Shown piece after piece: positions 17,163-26,226 of a stretch of DNA of 64,000 nt. Location of the stretch: positions 5,704,001 to 5,768,000 of the forward strand of contig NZ_CP061171.1 in assembly GCF_014692875.1 (NCBI RefSeq), given 5' to 3'. The DNA is from Pedobacter riviphilus (lineage in GTDB: Bacteria; Bacteroidota; Bacteroidia; Sphingobacteriales; Sphingobacteriaceae). Positions within the stretch are counted from its first letter, which is position 1. Each line of letters begins with the position of its first letter. Below the pieces are notes generated by a model. The model was not told the origin of the DNA, searched no databases, and worked only from the letters and a program-made list of their open reading frames with translations. Both the position numbers and the translations under genes were made by a program.

Positions 17163-18056
17163 TTATGCTATCCCATCAATTGGGAAAAGGTGTTTTTCTG
17201 CATGATAAGATGAACGTACCAGTGGACCGCTCTCAACATACTTTAAACCTTTTGCCAAACCAACTTCTTTGTACATCGCAAAAGTATCAGGGTGTATCCA
17301 GTCTATAACCGGGTGGTGGTTACGTGTTGGTTGTAAGTATTGTCCTAAAGTTAAGATATGTACACCATTGGCAACTAAATCATCCATGGCTTCGAAAATA
17401 TCATCTTCAGTTTCGCCTAAGCCCAGCATAATACCTGTTTTTGTTCTTAAACCAAATTCTGAAATTCTTTTTAAAGCTTCTAAACTTCTGTCGTATTTAG
17501 CCTGGATCCTTACTTGTTTGGTTAAACGCTTAACGGTTTCCATATTGTGCGAAACCACTTCTGGCCTTTCTTCTAATACGCGGTATAAATTATCCCACTG
17601 ACCTTTGAAATCGGGGATTAAGGTTTCTAAAGTGGTAATTGGACTTTCTCTGCGGATAGCCTGCAGGGTTTCTGCCCAAATAATTGAGCCGCCATCTTTT
17701 AAATCATCGCGATCTACCGAAGTAATTACACAATGTTTAACGCCCATTAATCTTACCGAATCGGCAATGCGGTTGGGTTCGTCAACATCAACAGCCAAAG
17801 GGCGGCCCGTGGCCACGGCACAGAAAGAACAGCTACGGGTACAGATGTTACCCAAAATCATGAATGTTGCCGTGCCTGCGCCCCAACATTCGCCCATATT
17901 AGGGCAATTGCCGCTTTCGCATATGGTATGGAGCTTGTGCGTGTCTACTAAACTGCGAACTTGTGCATATTCTTTACCAACGGGTAATTTTACACGTAAC
18001 CAATCTGGTTTACGTTTTACTTCAGTTACAGCAGGTACTACCGGTAAATCAATCAT
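17163..18056 (-). CDS. lipA: lipoyl synthase
   Basis: A 297-aa radical SAM enzyme that inserts two sulfurs into octanoyl-carrier domains to make lipoate. Both cluster motifs are intact: the auxiliary cluster Cys46-Cys51-Cys57 ([12 protein letters not shown]), and the radical SAM CxxxCxxC at Cys72, Cys76 and Cys79 (CTRSCSFC). The C-terminal RSSY motif contributes the serine ligand of the auxiliary cluster. The length is normal. The gene stands alone between a leaderless-type promoter and a strong terminator. No lipB or lplA is seen in the window. Confidence 0.97.
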   Translation of the reverse strand: MIDLPVVPAVTEVKRKPDWLRVKLPVGKEYAQVRSLVDTHKLHTICESGNCPNMGECWGAGTATFMILGNICTRSCSFCAVATGRPLAVDVDEPNRIADSVRLMGVKHCVITSVDRDDLKDGGSIIWAETLQAIRRESPITTLETLIPDFKGQWDNLYRVLEERPEVVSHNMETVKRLTKQVRIQAKYDRSLEALKRISEFGLRTKTGIMLGLGETEDDIFEAMDDLVANGVHILTLGQYLQPTRNHHPVIDWIHPDTFAMYKEVGLAKGLKYVESGPLVRSSYHAEKHLFPIDGIA

Positions 18057-18060
18057 GGTA

Positions 18061-18092
18061 CAAAGTTAATGAATAGGATTGAAATGTTACAA
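18061..18092 (-). promoter_or_regulatory. lipA promoter, apparently leaderless
   Basis: Reading the minus strand, TTG (18092-18090) is followed 21 bases later by TAACTTTG (18068-18061), an exact TAnnTTTG -7 box. Only four bases separate it from the lipA ATG, so the mRNA would have little or no 5' leader. Confidence 0.5.
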
Positions 18093-18251
18093 TGCTGAAA
18101 TGTTTGAAGGTTGTAATAATTGAGATGAATTGGTTAACTGCGTATTGGCTAACTTGCGAAGTCCGGCCGGGCGGGGCGGAGCCAGATTTCACAAATTTAG
18201 CATGGACCTGCCTGTGGAGACAGATATTTCTATCTGATGCTATTGAAAAAA

Positions 18252-18683
18252 TTAAACCGCATTCATTTCGAACGCAACCTGTCGTTTATTCTCCTTAAAA
18301 CCAATCTGCTCGTAAAACCGATGACTTTCGGTGCGTTTGATGTTACACCTTACTTTTAGTTTTTTTACTTGATGTTTTTTCGCCCAAATGTTTACATTTT
18401 CAATCAACTGCTTCCCGATTTTTAGGTTTCGGTAATTTTCATCCACAATTAAGCCTCCAATTTCGACAAATGGATCGGATTCTAACCTTAAGGTGTAAAA
18501 ACCGTGAATCCAGCCTACTACTATGCCATTAACTAAAGCAACAAATGCACAGTTTTCGTTACTGTTATTTATGTGTTTAATCCTGGCTGATGTTTGCTTG
18601 ACGTCACTTTCGTAACCCAGTTGTGTAGAAAGTGTGGCTACGCTTTCGGCATCTTTTTCCGAAATTTCTCTGATCTGAACCAT
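18252..18683 (-). CDS. GNAT-family N-acetyltransferase
   Basis: A 143-aa single-domain acetyltransferase. It has an N-terminal strand-helix IREISEKDAESVATLSTQL and central strands NCAFVALVNGIVVGWIHG. The acetyl-CoA motif is LIVDENYRNLKIGKQLIE (degenerate Q/RxxGxG/A, here RNLKIG), followed by KLKVRCNIKRTESHRFYEQIGF. It acetylates an unknown small molecule or protein amine. It is monocistronic by spacing. The start MVQIREISEKDAE fits the family. Confidence 0.88.
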   Translation of the reverse strand: MVQIREISEKDAESVATLSTQLGYESDVKQTSARIKHINNSNENCAFVALVNGIVVGWIHGFYTLRLESDPFVEIGGLIVDENYRNLKIGKQLIENVNIWAKKHQVKKLKVRCNIKRTESHRFYEQIGFKENKRQVAFEMNAV

Positions 18684-19112
18684 TTATTGATGTTTGATAG
18701 GTAAACCTAAAATAAGGATTTAAATTTGTTTTACGGTTAGATGGTAACATCTGACCGCACGGGTAAGTTTTGCACGGGGTTTATAAGCCAAAAGCATCGG
18801 AATGACCAACCTAAACCCTATTGAAGCGGCAGCCTGAGCCTCTTCGGCGAAGCTACAGCGGAAAGAGGGGCTGCTGTTACCGATGAGCAGTTGCGTATTT
18901 TTTCTAATAATAAAACAATAATTTAAACCTTGCAACTATCTATGTGTGGTATTAGATATTTCTACCAGACACTTAATAAAAAAAATAAAGTGGAATTTTA
19001 CTTGAGTCAGATGATAACATCTGGCAGCACGGATAAATGTTAAAGAAAAATCATAAGCGAGGCAATGGATAACATTCCATCATTTAATCATTTTAACTTT
19101 CTAACTTAATAT
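18684..19112. repeat. intergenic region with two AGATGRTAACATCT repeat copies
   Basis: The short palindromic word AGATGGTAACATCT (near 18738) recurs as AGATGATAACATCT (near 19010). Each copy is followed by a similar GCACGGGTAA / GCACGGATAA string, so these are diverged copies of one repeat. Between them, 18820-18900 is GC-rich and contains a stem-forming GCCTCTTCGGCGAAGC block. No gene is supported here. Confidence 0.55.
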
Positions 19113-19120
19113 TACATTTG
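19113..19120 (+). promoter_or_regulatory. -7 box directly before cysS
   Basis: TACATTTG is an exact TAnnTTTG box ending four bases before the cysS ATG (19125). No convincing -33 TTTG is seen. If real, the cysS mRNA is nearly leaderless, the same geometry as lipA. Confidence 0.35.
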
Positions 19121-19124
19121 CAAT

Positions 19125-20585
19125 ATGAATACTGGCTTACAGCTTTATAATACGCTTTCGCGCAAAAAGGAACTTTTCCAACCCTTAAATGCACCCAATG
19201 TTGGGATGTATGTTTGCGGTCCTACTGTTTATAGTGATGTGCACTTGGGTAATTGTCGCACGTTTATATCTTTCGATTTAATTTTCAGGTATCTTAAATA
19301 TGCAGGTTATAAAGTGCGTTATGTACGTAATATTACCGATGCAGGCCACTTAGAAGGCGATAGGGACGAGGGAGACGATAAGTTTGCAAAACGTGCAAAA
19401 TTAGAGCAGCTTGAGCCGATGGAAATTGTACAGAAGTATACGTTGGGTTTCCATGATGTAATGCGCATGTTCAACACGCTGCCGCCAAGTATCGAACCTA
19501 CCGCTACAGGTCACATTATCGAGCAGATCGAAATGATCAAGATAATTATTGCCAATGGTTACGGTTACGAAGTTGATGGCAACGTATACTTTGATGTAGA
19601 AAAATATAGCAAAGAATACAATTATACCATTTTAACCAACCGCAATCTGGAAGATATGCTGAACAATACCCGCGAACTGGGTGGACAGGATGAGAAACAT
19701 GGGAGGTTAGATTTTGCCCTTTGGATAAAAGCAAAACCAGAAACCCTGATGCAATGGCAATCGCCATGGGGTATGGGTTTTCCGGGCTGGCATATCGAAT
19801 GCTCGGCCATGAGCGCGAAATATTTGGGTGCCGAATTTGATATTCATGGTGGTGGTATGGACTTAGCGGCAACACACCATACCAACGAAATAGCACAATC
19901 TGAAGCTTGCAGCCATAAACAGCCTGCCCGCTATTGGATGCACACCAATATGCTTACCGTAAATGGTACACGGATGTCTAAATCGGCCGGTAATGGTTTT
20001 CTTCCTTTAGAATTATTTACGGGAGATCACCCCTTATTGAAAAAAGGTTATAGCCCGATGACAGTGAAATTTTTTATGTTACAGGCGCATTATCGCAGTA
20101 CTTTAGACTTTTCTAACGATGCATTGGATGCCTCAGAAAAAGGATTCCGCCGTTTAATGTCGGCAATTGGCCTTTTGGATAAACTATCGGTTTCTGAGCA
20201 GAATGATTTTGATATTGATGCATTGAAAGAAAAATGCATTAATGCCATGAATGATGATTTTAACAGTCCGATTTTAATTGCCGAACTGTTTGAAGCGGTA
20301 AGGATTATCAATACGGTTTATGATGGTAAGGGAAAAATCTCTGCTGAAGCATTAGAAAAGTTAAAGCAACTGGTTAACGATTTCGTATTTGATATATTAG
20401 GGCTGAAAGATGAAGATGCTGGAGGTAACGACTTAAATGGCGTTTTAGAAATGGTAATTAACCTAAGAACCGAGGCAAAAGCGAATAAAGATTATGCCAC
20501 TTCTGATCGCATCCGTATTGGCCTGCAGGAATTGGGTATTCAGCTTAAAGATGGCAAAGAAGGTACAACATGGAGTAAGTCATAG
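19125..20585 (+). CDS. cysS: cysteinyl-tRNA synthetase
   Basis: A 486-aa class I synthetase that charges tRNA-Cys. It has [16 protein letters not shown] (HIGH motif as HLGN plus the first zinc cysteine), [15 protein letters not shown] and [14 protein letters not shown] (zinc ligands), and RMSKSAGN (KMSKS motif). A C-terminal DALR-type helical domain follows, with [17 protein letters not shown] near the end. Length is normal and all motifs are intact. It is followed after 24 bp by an amino-acid racemase family gene on the same strand. Confidence 0.97.
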   Translation: MNTGLQLYNTLSRKKELFQPLNAPNVGMYVCGPTVYSDVHLGNCRTFISFDLIFRYLKYAGYKVRYVRNITDAGHLEGDRDEGDDKFAKRAKLEQLEPMEIVQKYTLGFHDVMRMFNTLPPSIEPTATGHIIEQIEMIKIIIANGYGYEVDGNVYFDVEKYSKEYNYTILTNRNLEDMLNNTRELGGQDEKHGRLDFALWIKAKPETLMQWQSPWGMGFPGWHIECSAMSAKYLGAEFDIHGGGMDLAATHHTNEIAQSEACSHKQPARYWMHTNMLTVNGTRMSKSAGNGFLPLELFTGDHPLLKKGYSPMTVKFFMLQAHYRSTLDFSNDALDASEKGFRRLMSAIGLLDKLSVSEQNDFDIDALKEKCINAMNDDFNSPILIAELFEAVRIINTVYDGKGKISAEALEKLKQLVNDFVFDILGLKDEDAGGNDLNGVLEMVINLRTEAKANKDYATSDRIRIGLQELGIQLKDGKEGTTWSKS

Positions 20586-20609
20586 TTAGCTAATTCAATA
20601 CTGTCGATA

Positions 20610-21290
20610 ATGAGAAAAATTGGTTTAATCGGTGGCATTAGCTGGGTATCGACAATAGATTATTACCGTTTCATAAATGAGGGCGTAAATGAGCGTTTGG
20701 GTGGGTTAAATTTCGCTGAGTGTTTGGTTTACTCCCTTAATTTTGGTGATGTACAGGATAAAACCTGGGAGGGATCATTTGATCTTTTGTTGAATGCCTG
20801 CGAAAGCTTAAAACGCAGTGGAGTAGAAGCCATTGTGCTTTGTGCCAATACGGCTCATCTTTTTGCCGATCAGCTACAAGAAAAAATAGCTTTACCAATT
20901 ATTCATATTGGTGCCGAAACAGCTAAAGCCATAAATGCTGCAGGAATTAAAAAAATAGGACTTTTGGGTACAGTGTTTACTATGGAAAAGGACTTTTATA
21001 TTAAAAAGCTCGAAGACTATGGGTTAAATGTTCTGGTGCCAGCCAGTAAAGAAACCCGCGATTATATACAGTTTACACTCAAAGAAGAATTAGGCCGCGG
21101 AATAATACTGGAAGAGACCAGAGCACAGTATATCAGGATAATCAATGATCTGATAGCAGATGGGGCTGAAGGGATAATCCTAGGATGTACCGAAATTCCC
21201 ATGTTGATCAGTCAGAATGATTTTGAAATCCCGGTTTTTGATACGACCAAAATTCATTGCCATGCCATTGTGGATTATATGCTTTTGTAA
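20610..21290 (+). CDS. aspartate/glutamate racemase family protein
   Basis: A 226-aa protein with the two-cysteine active site of the Asp/Glu/hydantoin racemase superfamily: Cys78 in VLCANTAHLF and Cys193 in ILGCTEIPML. The N-terminus IGLIGGISWVSTIDYYR is typical of the YgeA/RacX branch, which contains broad-spectrum amino-acid racemases. It interconverts L- and D-amino acids without PLP. The substrate is not predictable here. The 24-bp spacing implies co-transcription with cysS. Confidence 0.9.
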   Translation: MRKIGLIGGISWVSTIDYYRFINEGVNERLGGLNFAECLVYSLNFGDVQDKTWEGSFDLLLNACESLKRSGVEAIVLCANTAHLFADQLQEKIALPIIHIGAETAKAINAAGIKKIGLLGTVFTMEKDFYIKKLEDYGLNVLVPASKETRDYIQFTLKEELGRGIILEETRAQYIRIINDLIADGAEGIILGCTEIPMLISQNDFEIPVFDTTKIHCHAIVDYMLL

Positions 21291-21308
21291 CTATTCATTC
21301 ATTTCGCG

Positions 21309-21359
21309 TTCAAAGGGGGGATGGACTATTCTCTAGCATTTAATTCGTCCCCTTTTGAA
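21309..21359 (+). terminator. weak hairpin after the racemase gene
   Basis: TTCAAAGGGG (21309-21318) can pair with CCCCTTTTGAA (21349-21359) across a 30-base loop, 18 bp after the racemase stop. There is no T-run, so termination is uncertain; it may be another dispersed palindrome. Confidence 0.35.
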
Positions 21360-21413
21360 GGGGGGATGAGAGATAATTACACTACTTTGAACAATTTTCC
21401 GTTAGTTTGAATA

Positions 21414-22397
21414 ATGAATAAAAAACTTTTAATACTGTCTTTATTAGCGTTAATCGGATTTGAGGCCTGCCGAAATAGATCAAATCAAAGTGCCGGCGAA
21501 AATGAAGAAAAGAACGTAATTGCTTTATCTTCTCCTGATTTTAACGCCGATAGTGCTTATATCTATACTAAAACGCAGGTAGATTTTGGTCCGAGGATTC
21601 CGGGAACCTCAGCACATCAAAAATGTGCAGATTATTTGGTGGCAAAATTAAAGTCGTTTGGTGCCAAAGTAAGTATTGAGGGCGAAAAAACGAAAACCTA
21701 TGATGGCAAGAGCTTTCAACTGAAAAATATTGTTGCGGCTTTTAATCCAGATAAAAAGAAAAGGGTTTTAATTACTGCACACTGGGATGCCCGCCCATTT
21801 TCTGATCAGGATACCGATCCAGCAAATCATGTAAAACCTTTCGATGCGGCAAATGATGGCGCAAGTGGGGTGGCGGTGATTTTGGAAATGGCACGTCAGA
21901 TTCAGCAGAAAGAGCCAAATGTTGGAGTCGATTTTGTATTGTGGGATTTAGAAGATTATGGCAAGGCCAATGATGAAACGCCAGATGAAACTACATGGTG
22001 TTTGGGCTCTCAGTACTGGGCTAAAAAAGCAATTGCAACAGGATATAAAGCTTTGTATGGTATCAACCTCGATATGGTTGGTGGCGGTAGCGCACAGTTT
22101 ACACAGGATGAAATCTCTCGTCAAGCTGCTCCAAATGTAGTAAATCAGGTTTGGGACATTGGTAATGAAATTGGCTATGCATCTTATTTTACAAAAATTC
22201 CAAGCGGAAAATTGGTTGATGATCATTTTTGGATGAACAAAGCAGGCGTTCCTTCTATCGATATTATCCATTACAACGACAACAGTGGGTTTTATATCAA
22301 TTGGCATACGCAATTGGATAACTTAGCCAATATTGATAAAAATACTTTGAAGGCCACCGGACAAACGGTTTTAGAAACCATTTATAGAGAAAAATAA
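21414..22397 (+). CDS. M28-family lipoprotein, glutaminyl-peptide cyclotransferase-like
   Basis: A 327-aa protein with a lipobox (GFEAC, Cys19) after a hydrophobic signal, so a lipoprotein of the cell envelope. The catalytic region matches M28-fold glutaminyl cyclases of Bacteroidota: ITAHWDARPFSD, DAANDGASGVAVILEMAR, FVLWDLEDYG, NLDMVGGG and the C-terminal WHTQLDNLANID. Bacterial enzymes of this type convert N-terminal Gln of exported proteins to pyroglutamate; signal-peptidase cleavage before Gln (as in FAQ-K here) exposes such ends. An aminopeptidase role is the alternative. It is followed by a separately spaced secreted protein gene. Confidence 0.8.
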   Translation: MNKKLLILSLLALIGFEACRNRSNQSAGENEEKNVIALSSPDFNADSAYIYTKTQVDFGPRIPGTSAHQKCADYLVAKLKSFGAKVSIEGEKTKTYDGKSFQLKNIVAAFNPDKKKRVLITAHWDARPFSDQDTDPANHVKPFDAANDGASGVAVILEMARQIQQKEPNVGVDFVLWDLEDYGKANDETPDETTWCLGSQYWAKKAIATGYKALYGINLDMVGGGSAQFTQDEISRQAAPNVVNQVWDIGNEIGYASYFTKIPSGKLVDDHFWMNKAGVPSIDIIHYNDNSGFYINWHTQLDNLANIDKNTLKATGQTVLETIYREK

Positions 22398-22486
22398 GTA
22401 GCCTTGATGTGTAATTGTTAATTACTTTTAAGGCCATACATTAAAGAAAATTTTATATTCGCCAAACAATATTATATTAATTAATA

Positions 22487-23344
22487 ATGAAACAATTATT
22501 TTCAACTGCAATAGCTTCGCTTTTAGCCCTAAGTGCTTTTGCCCAAAAAAGTGACGGAACAACCAAATCTTTAGTAAATGCTGAGAAGGATTTTGCTAAG
22601 TCAATTGCCAAAAATGGAGATAAAGAAGCTTTTATAGACTATTCAACCACAAGCACTTTAGTGTTCAGACCAAATCCTGTTAATGCCAAAACTTTTTACG
22701 CGGGTAAAGCAAATGCAGAAAACGACGTAACGTGGACACCAAACCTGGCCAAAGTATCGCGCAGTGGCGATTTAGGTTTTACTACAGGGCCATATGAAGT
22801 TGGTACTTCAGAGAAAAAATACGGTCAATACTTATCGATCTGGAAACCAGAAAACGGCAGATGGAAATTAGCTATTGATTTAGGAACAGAAAGCAATAAA
22901 CCTTTGGCTAAAGTTACGCCACAATTTATCGAGCCTAAAGATCATGTTGCACCAAAGTTCTTAAATGAAAAGGAAATTAAGGCTGGGAAAGAAATTATCT
23001 TAACCACCGAGAAAACATTAAATACTTTATTAAAAACACACGGAATTGCTGCATTTGGAGGTTTTTTAACTAACGATGCACGTTTACTTTTTCCTGGCAA
23101 TGAAGCCATTGATGGAAAAGGAAAAATTATTGCATTCTATAATGGAATGATCAGTAAAATCAATTTGAAAACTACAGGTGTAGATAAAGCAATCGGTAGC
23201 GATTTGGCTTATACTTATGGTATCGCTACTATCGATTACAAGGCCGATTTACGCGAAAGTTTTAACTATGTTTTCGTTTATGAAAAAGCAGCAGATGCAA
23301 GCTGGAACTTAATTGTACAAGCCTTTGTACCAGCAGAAAGATAA
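22487..23344 (+). CDS. secreted protein with two NTF2-like (SnoaL/DUF4440-type) halves
   Basis: A 285-aa protein with a signal peptide ending at about residue 19 (LSALSAFAQK). Two similar regions follow. One (about 28-140) has EKDFAKSIAKNGDKEAF, FVDYST-like and YLSIWKPENGRWKLAIDLG segments; the other (about 165-280) has TLLKTHGIAAFGGFL, RLLFPGNEAIDGKGKI and YNYVFVYEK-like strands. The helix-then-WK/RWK-strand pattern is that of the NTF2-like fold used by SnoaL and DUF4440 proteins. No enzyme activity can be assigned. Confidence 0.7.
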   Translation: MKQLFSTAIASLLALSAFAQKSDGTTKSLVNAEKDFAKSIAKNGDKEAFIDYSTTSTLVFRPNPVNAKTFYAGKANAENDVTWTPNLAKVSRSGDLGFTTGPYEVGTSEKKYGQYLSIWKPENGRWKLAIDLGTESNKPLAKVTPQFIEPKDHVAPKFLNEKEIKAGKEIILTTEKTLNTLLKTHGIAAFGGFLTNDARLLFPGNEAIDGKGKIIAFYNGMISKINLKTTGVDKAIGSDLAYTYGIATIDYKADLRESFNYVFVYEKAADASWNLIVQAFVPAER

Positions 23345-23363
23345 ATAACAAATGTGAATTAAA

Positions 23364-23397
23364 GAGGGCTTTCCATAAAAAGAAGCCCTTTTTTTAT
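23364..23397 (+). terminator. intrinsic terminator
   Basis: AGGGCTT and AAGCCCT form a stem followed by TTTTTTTATTT, 20 bp after the NTF2-like gene stop. Confidence 0.8.
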
Positions 23398-23580
23398 TTC
23401 TATATTTTGCTCGCTTTACAGTCTGGTCTAGCGCTGATCCGATAATTATCGGATGGGGTGGTATCTTGAAGCGTAGCGAAAAGATATAACGTGAGGCAAG
23501 AAATATTAAATAGAAGCACGGTTTTTGTGATCCAAAAATCATTACCATCAATAAAATTATTCATTTTACGTTTAAAATTC

Positions 23581-24468
23581 ATGCATAAAAAATTACTTCT
23601 GCTCTCAACCCTAATTTTATTGTGTTTTCATGTTTCTGCCCAAAAAAAGAAATTTGATGTACAGGGCAAAGCTGGTGCACGTGGTATTATGCCCGAAAAT
23701 ACCATTGAGGGAATGTTAAAAGCTATCGATTTAGGCGCTACCACTTTAGAAATGGATGCCGTAATATCGAAGGATAAACAGGTAGTGCTTTCCCAAGAAC
23801 CTTATTTTAACAACGAGATTTCTCTGCTGCCCAACGGTAAGCCGATTACTTTAAAAGACCAAAAGAATTATAATATCTACAAGATGGATTATGAGGAGAT
23901 TAAAAAGTTTGATGTAGGTAGCAAAGTTCACAACCGCTTTCCCGGACAGATGAAATTTAAAGCTTACAAACCGCTGCTTTCTGAAACCATAGATGCAGTT
24001 GAGGCTTACGTTAAAGAACACAAACTCGCTAAACCCGTTTACAGTATCGAAACAAAAACGATTAAAAACGGCGACAATGAATTTCATCCGGAACCTGCTG
24101 AGTTTGTAGACTTGATTATGGACGTAGTTAATTCGAAAAAACTTGCCAAAAGAGTTATTATCGAATCGTTTGATATGCGTACGCTACAATACCTGCACGA
24201 GAAATACCCAAAAGTACAAACCTCATTATTAATTGATGAAAAAGAACCCTTTGAAGATTATATCGAGAAATTAGGTTTTAAACCGACCATTTACAGTCCT
24301 TACTCGGTATTGGTAGGTAAAGGTTTGGTAGACCGATGCCACGAAATGGGTATTAAAATTATCCCATGGACGGTTAATACGGTTAAAGAACTTAAATACT
24401 TTATGGATTTAGGTGTAGATGGTGTGCTTACCGATTATCCTAATATTATGGGACAGTTGAGTAATTAA
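23581..24468 (+). CDS. glycerophosphodiester phosphodiesterase homologue lacking catalytic residues
   Basis: The start at 23581 gives a 295-aa protein with a clean signal peptide (MHKKLLLLST..., cleavage after VSA near residue 20); the upstream ATG at 23491 adds 30 residues ahead of it. The GDPD TIM-barrel is recognisable (RGIMPENTIEG, LGATTLEMDAVISKDKQVVLS, YSIETKTIKNGD, IESFDMRTLQ, IIPWTVNT, GVDGVLTDYP). The His-Arg that normally opens the active site is Lys30-Ala31 (GKAGARG), and the second catalytic His-Asp is Gln72-Glu73 (SQEPYF). Metal ligands Glu57 and Asp59 remain. It is probably a non-catalytic or altered-function periplasmic homologue. Confidence 0.85.
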   Translation: MHKKLLLLSTLILLCFHVSAQKKKFDVQGKAGARGIMPENTIEGMLKAIDLGATTLEMDAVISKDKQVVLSQEPYFNNEISLLPNGKPITLKDQKNYNIYKMDYEEIKKFDVGSKVHNRFPGQMKFKAYKPLLSETIDAVEAYVKEHKLAKPVYSIETKTIKNGDNEFHPEPAEFVDLIMDVVNSKKLAKRVIIESFDMRTLQYLHEKYPKVQTSLLIDEKEPFEDYIEKLGFKPTIYSPYSVLVGKGLVDRCHEMGIKIIPWTVNTVKELKYFMDLGVDGVLTDYPNIMGQLSN

Positions 24469-24519
24469 ATCTATCGATCGGTGAGACACCAATCAATAGA
24501 TATTGAACATCAGATAAAC

Positions 24520-24549
24520 AAAAAAAGCGCCGATTTCAGCGCTTTTTTT
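24520..24549. terminator. bidirectional terminator
   Basis: AAAAAAAGCGC and GCGCTTTTTTT flank CGATTTCA, between the convergent GDPD homologue and small His-rich protein genes; T-runs exist on both strands. Confidence 0.85.
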
Positions 24550-24568
24550 ATTTGATCTTTACTAATGC

Positions 24569-24760
24569 CTAGTGGTGCGATTCTGGAGCTTCTGTACGGT
24601 GTGCTTCAGTTTTCTCGTGTGAAGAAGTTTCTTCACCATGGTGAAAAATTGGTCTTGTGAAAGCCACAAGCAGGATTAAAACAATAATCCATGCCGTTAA
24701 TGGCAAAGCCCAAATGCCTTTTGTTTGCTGAACCGGTGCGTGTGAATCGTGAGCTGACAT
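24569..24760 (-). CDS. small His-rich single-pass membrane protein
   Basis: A 63-aa protein: a polar N-terminus with HDSHAP, one transmembrane helix (about 17-37, WALPLTAWIIVLILLVAFT), and a C-terminal tail rich in His and Glu (HHGEETSSHEKTEAHRTE). The His-rich tail suggests metal contact, but no family is recognised. A real gene is supported by the terminator placed correctly at its 3' end and by its protein-like, biased composition. It is monocistronic. Confidence 0.6.
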   Translation of the reverse strand: MSAHDSHAPVQQTKGIWALPLTAWIIVLILLVAFTRPIFHHGEETSSHEKTEAHRTEAPESHH

Positions 24761-24889
24761 ATCGAATATTTTTGATTTAAAAATTTATGCTTTGTATTTA
24801 CGCGGTAAAGATAGTAACAAAATTAAAATAACAAGGGCAATTCGGTGAATTGTATCTTAAGATAATCCAGCTAACTAAAAGAGGACGTC

Positions 24890-25122
24890 TCAATTGATGT
24901 GACCCCAAAAAGTTGGACAGGTTACAAAATTAAGTTTTTTTGCGCTTGCTAATAATCCCTTTCTATTGCTACTTTTTCTTTTCCACGGAGCATAAAGCAG
25001 TGAAACCCGCAGTTCTGTTTAATATTTCCGAAAACCGGTTCAACATCATGACAACGTTGCTTTCGCTTATCGATGCCTTTTTCGCCGTTCAGTAATCGGT
25101 AAGTCGTTTGCTTATGTCTTAC
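24890..25122 (-). pseudogene. IS1182-type transposase C-terminal remnant
   Basis: Translating the minus strand here gives fragments RCHDVEPVFGNIKQN and GFHCFMLRGKEKVAIE, the conserved C-terminus of IS1182-family DDE transposases. A one-base deletion then shifts the frame; the restored frame continues GLLASAKKL to a stop at 24890. The N-terminal catalytic part is absent. The element end ...CCAACTTTTTGGGGTCACA is preserved on the left (24893-24917 region). It is dead insertion-sequence debris beside the accessory hydrolase/AraC pair. Confidence 0.8.
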
Positions 25123-25130
25123 AGGTTATT

Positions 25131-25967
25131 TTAATTGTTTAAAAATTTATTGCTTTGTTGAACGAAAAGTTCTTTGTACTGAAAAATTGATCCATGTCCG
25201 GAATTAGGATAGACTGACAAAAAGGAGTCATTAATTTTTGTATAGAGATCATATGCATTCTTAAGTGGAATCATTTCATCTTGATCACCGGTAACTATAA
25301 GTGTTGGTATCGAAATAGCCTTTGTGTAAACATCGTTTGATTTTCCCCAGGTAATAAAAGCTTTAACCTGAGCTTGGATAGCCTCTTGGCTGATTGCCTG
25401 ATCAGATTCAGCGAATGGGTCACCCAAACGTTTCAAAAACTGTGTTCCTGCTTCCTGGCTTTCACTCGTACTTTTAAAGAAAAGCTTTTGTTTTGGATGT
25501 TTTTGTTCCTTTTCCGCATAAGCAAAGGATTCTTGAAGAATATCCCATATCCTATCGATCCCTTTGCCCCCGGCAGCACCCGTATCAGCAAGGATTAATT
25601 TGCGAACAAGTTCTGGCCTACGGGAAATGATTATTTGAGCAATAAATCCGCCCATTGAATAGCCAAGCAAGTCTACTTTAGTAAAGCCGAGCTTATCAAT
25701 GAAATCTATCGCAACATCTGCCATTGCTTCAATCGAATCAGGAGTACTTCCACTGGATGCACCAACTCCTTTATTATCAAATGCAATTACTTTTCGCTCT
25801 TTGGCAAGTTCGTCGATGATATATGGATCCCAATCGTCGATAACTGCTGTAATATGATGGAGAAGGACAATAGGAACGGCTGTAGCCTCTCCAACTTCGC
25901 GATAGAAGATTTTTTCGCCCTGAACGTTTACTGATTTTAATTGTGATGATTTGAAATTTGCTTTCAT
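25131..25967 (-). CDS. alpha/beta-fold hydrolase
   Basis: A 278-aa cytosolic hydrolase. It shows the oxyanion region LLHHITAVIDDWDP, FDNKGVGASSGSTPDS, the nucleophile elbow GYSMGG (Ser about 105), the acid in VTGDQDEMIP, and the catalytic His in NSGHGSIFQY. It is the general esterase/haloperoxidase-like group; the substrate is unknown. It lies 259 bp downstream of an AraC regulator on the same strand and directly abuts the transposase remnant, which hints at gain by transfer. The AraC protein may control it. Confidence 0.85.
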   Translation of the reverse strand: MKANFKSSQLKSVNVQGEKIFYREVGEATAVPIVLLHHITAVIDDWDPYIIDELAKERKVIAFDNKGVGASSGSTPDSIEAMADVAIDFIDKLGFTKVDLLGYSMGGFIAQIIISRRPELVRKLILADTGAAGGKGIDRIWDILQESFAYAEKEQKHPKQKLFFKSTSESQEAGTQFLKRLGDPFAESDQAISQEAIQAQVKAFITWGKSNDVYTKAISIPTLIVTGDQDEMIPLKNAYDLYTKINDSFLSVYPNSGHGSIFQYKELFVQQSNKFLNN

Positions 25968-26226
25968 TTTTTTATTGATTTAATTAGAAAATTTATTTTA
26001 TAGAAAATATTTTTACGAGATATTATTTATCTGACAGCTACTTTATCAATGTTTTCGTTTTTTTTGTCAGATTCGCAACCATATAGGGGTGTCCTTACCC
26101 CCTTCAAGTGGTTAATTGCGTCTTTTAATTTTGACTCCGTGTGGCTACCAGCCTAATTTTGAGGTTGCCGAGCATATGCCACTGCATACATCTGTGATTA
26201 ACGCTCGTTTCATATTTGTATCTTTA

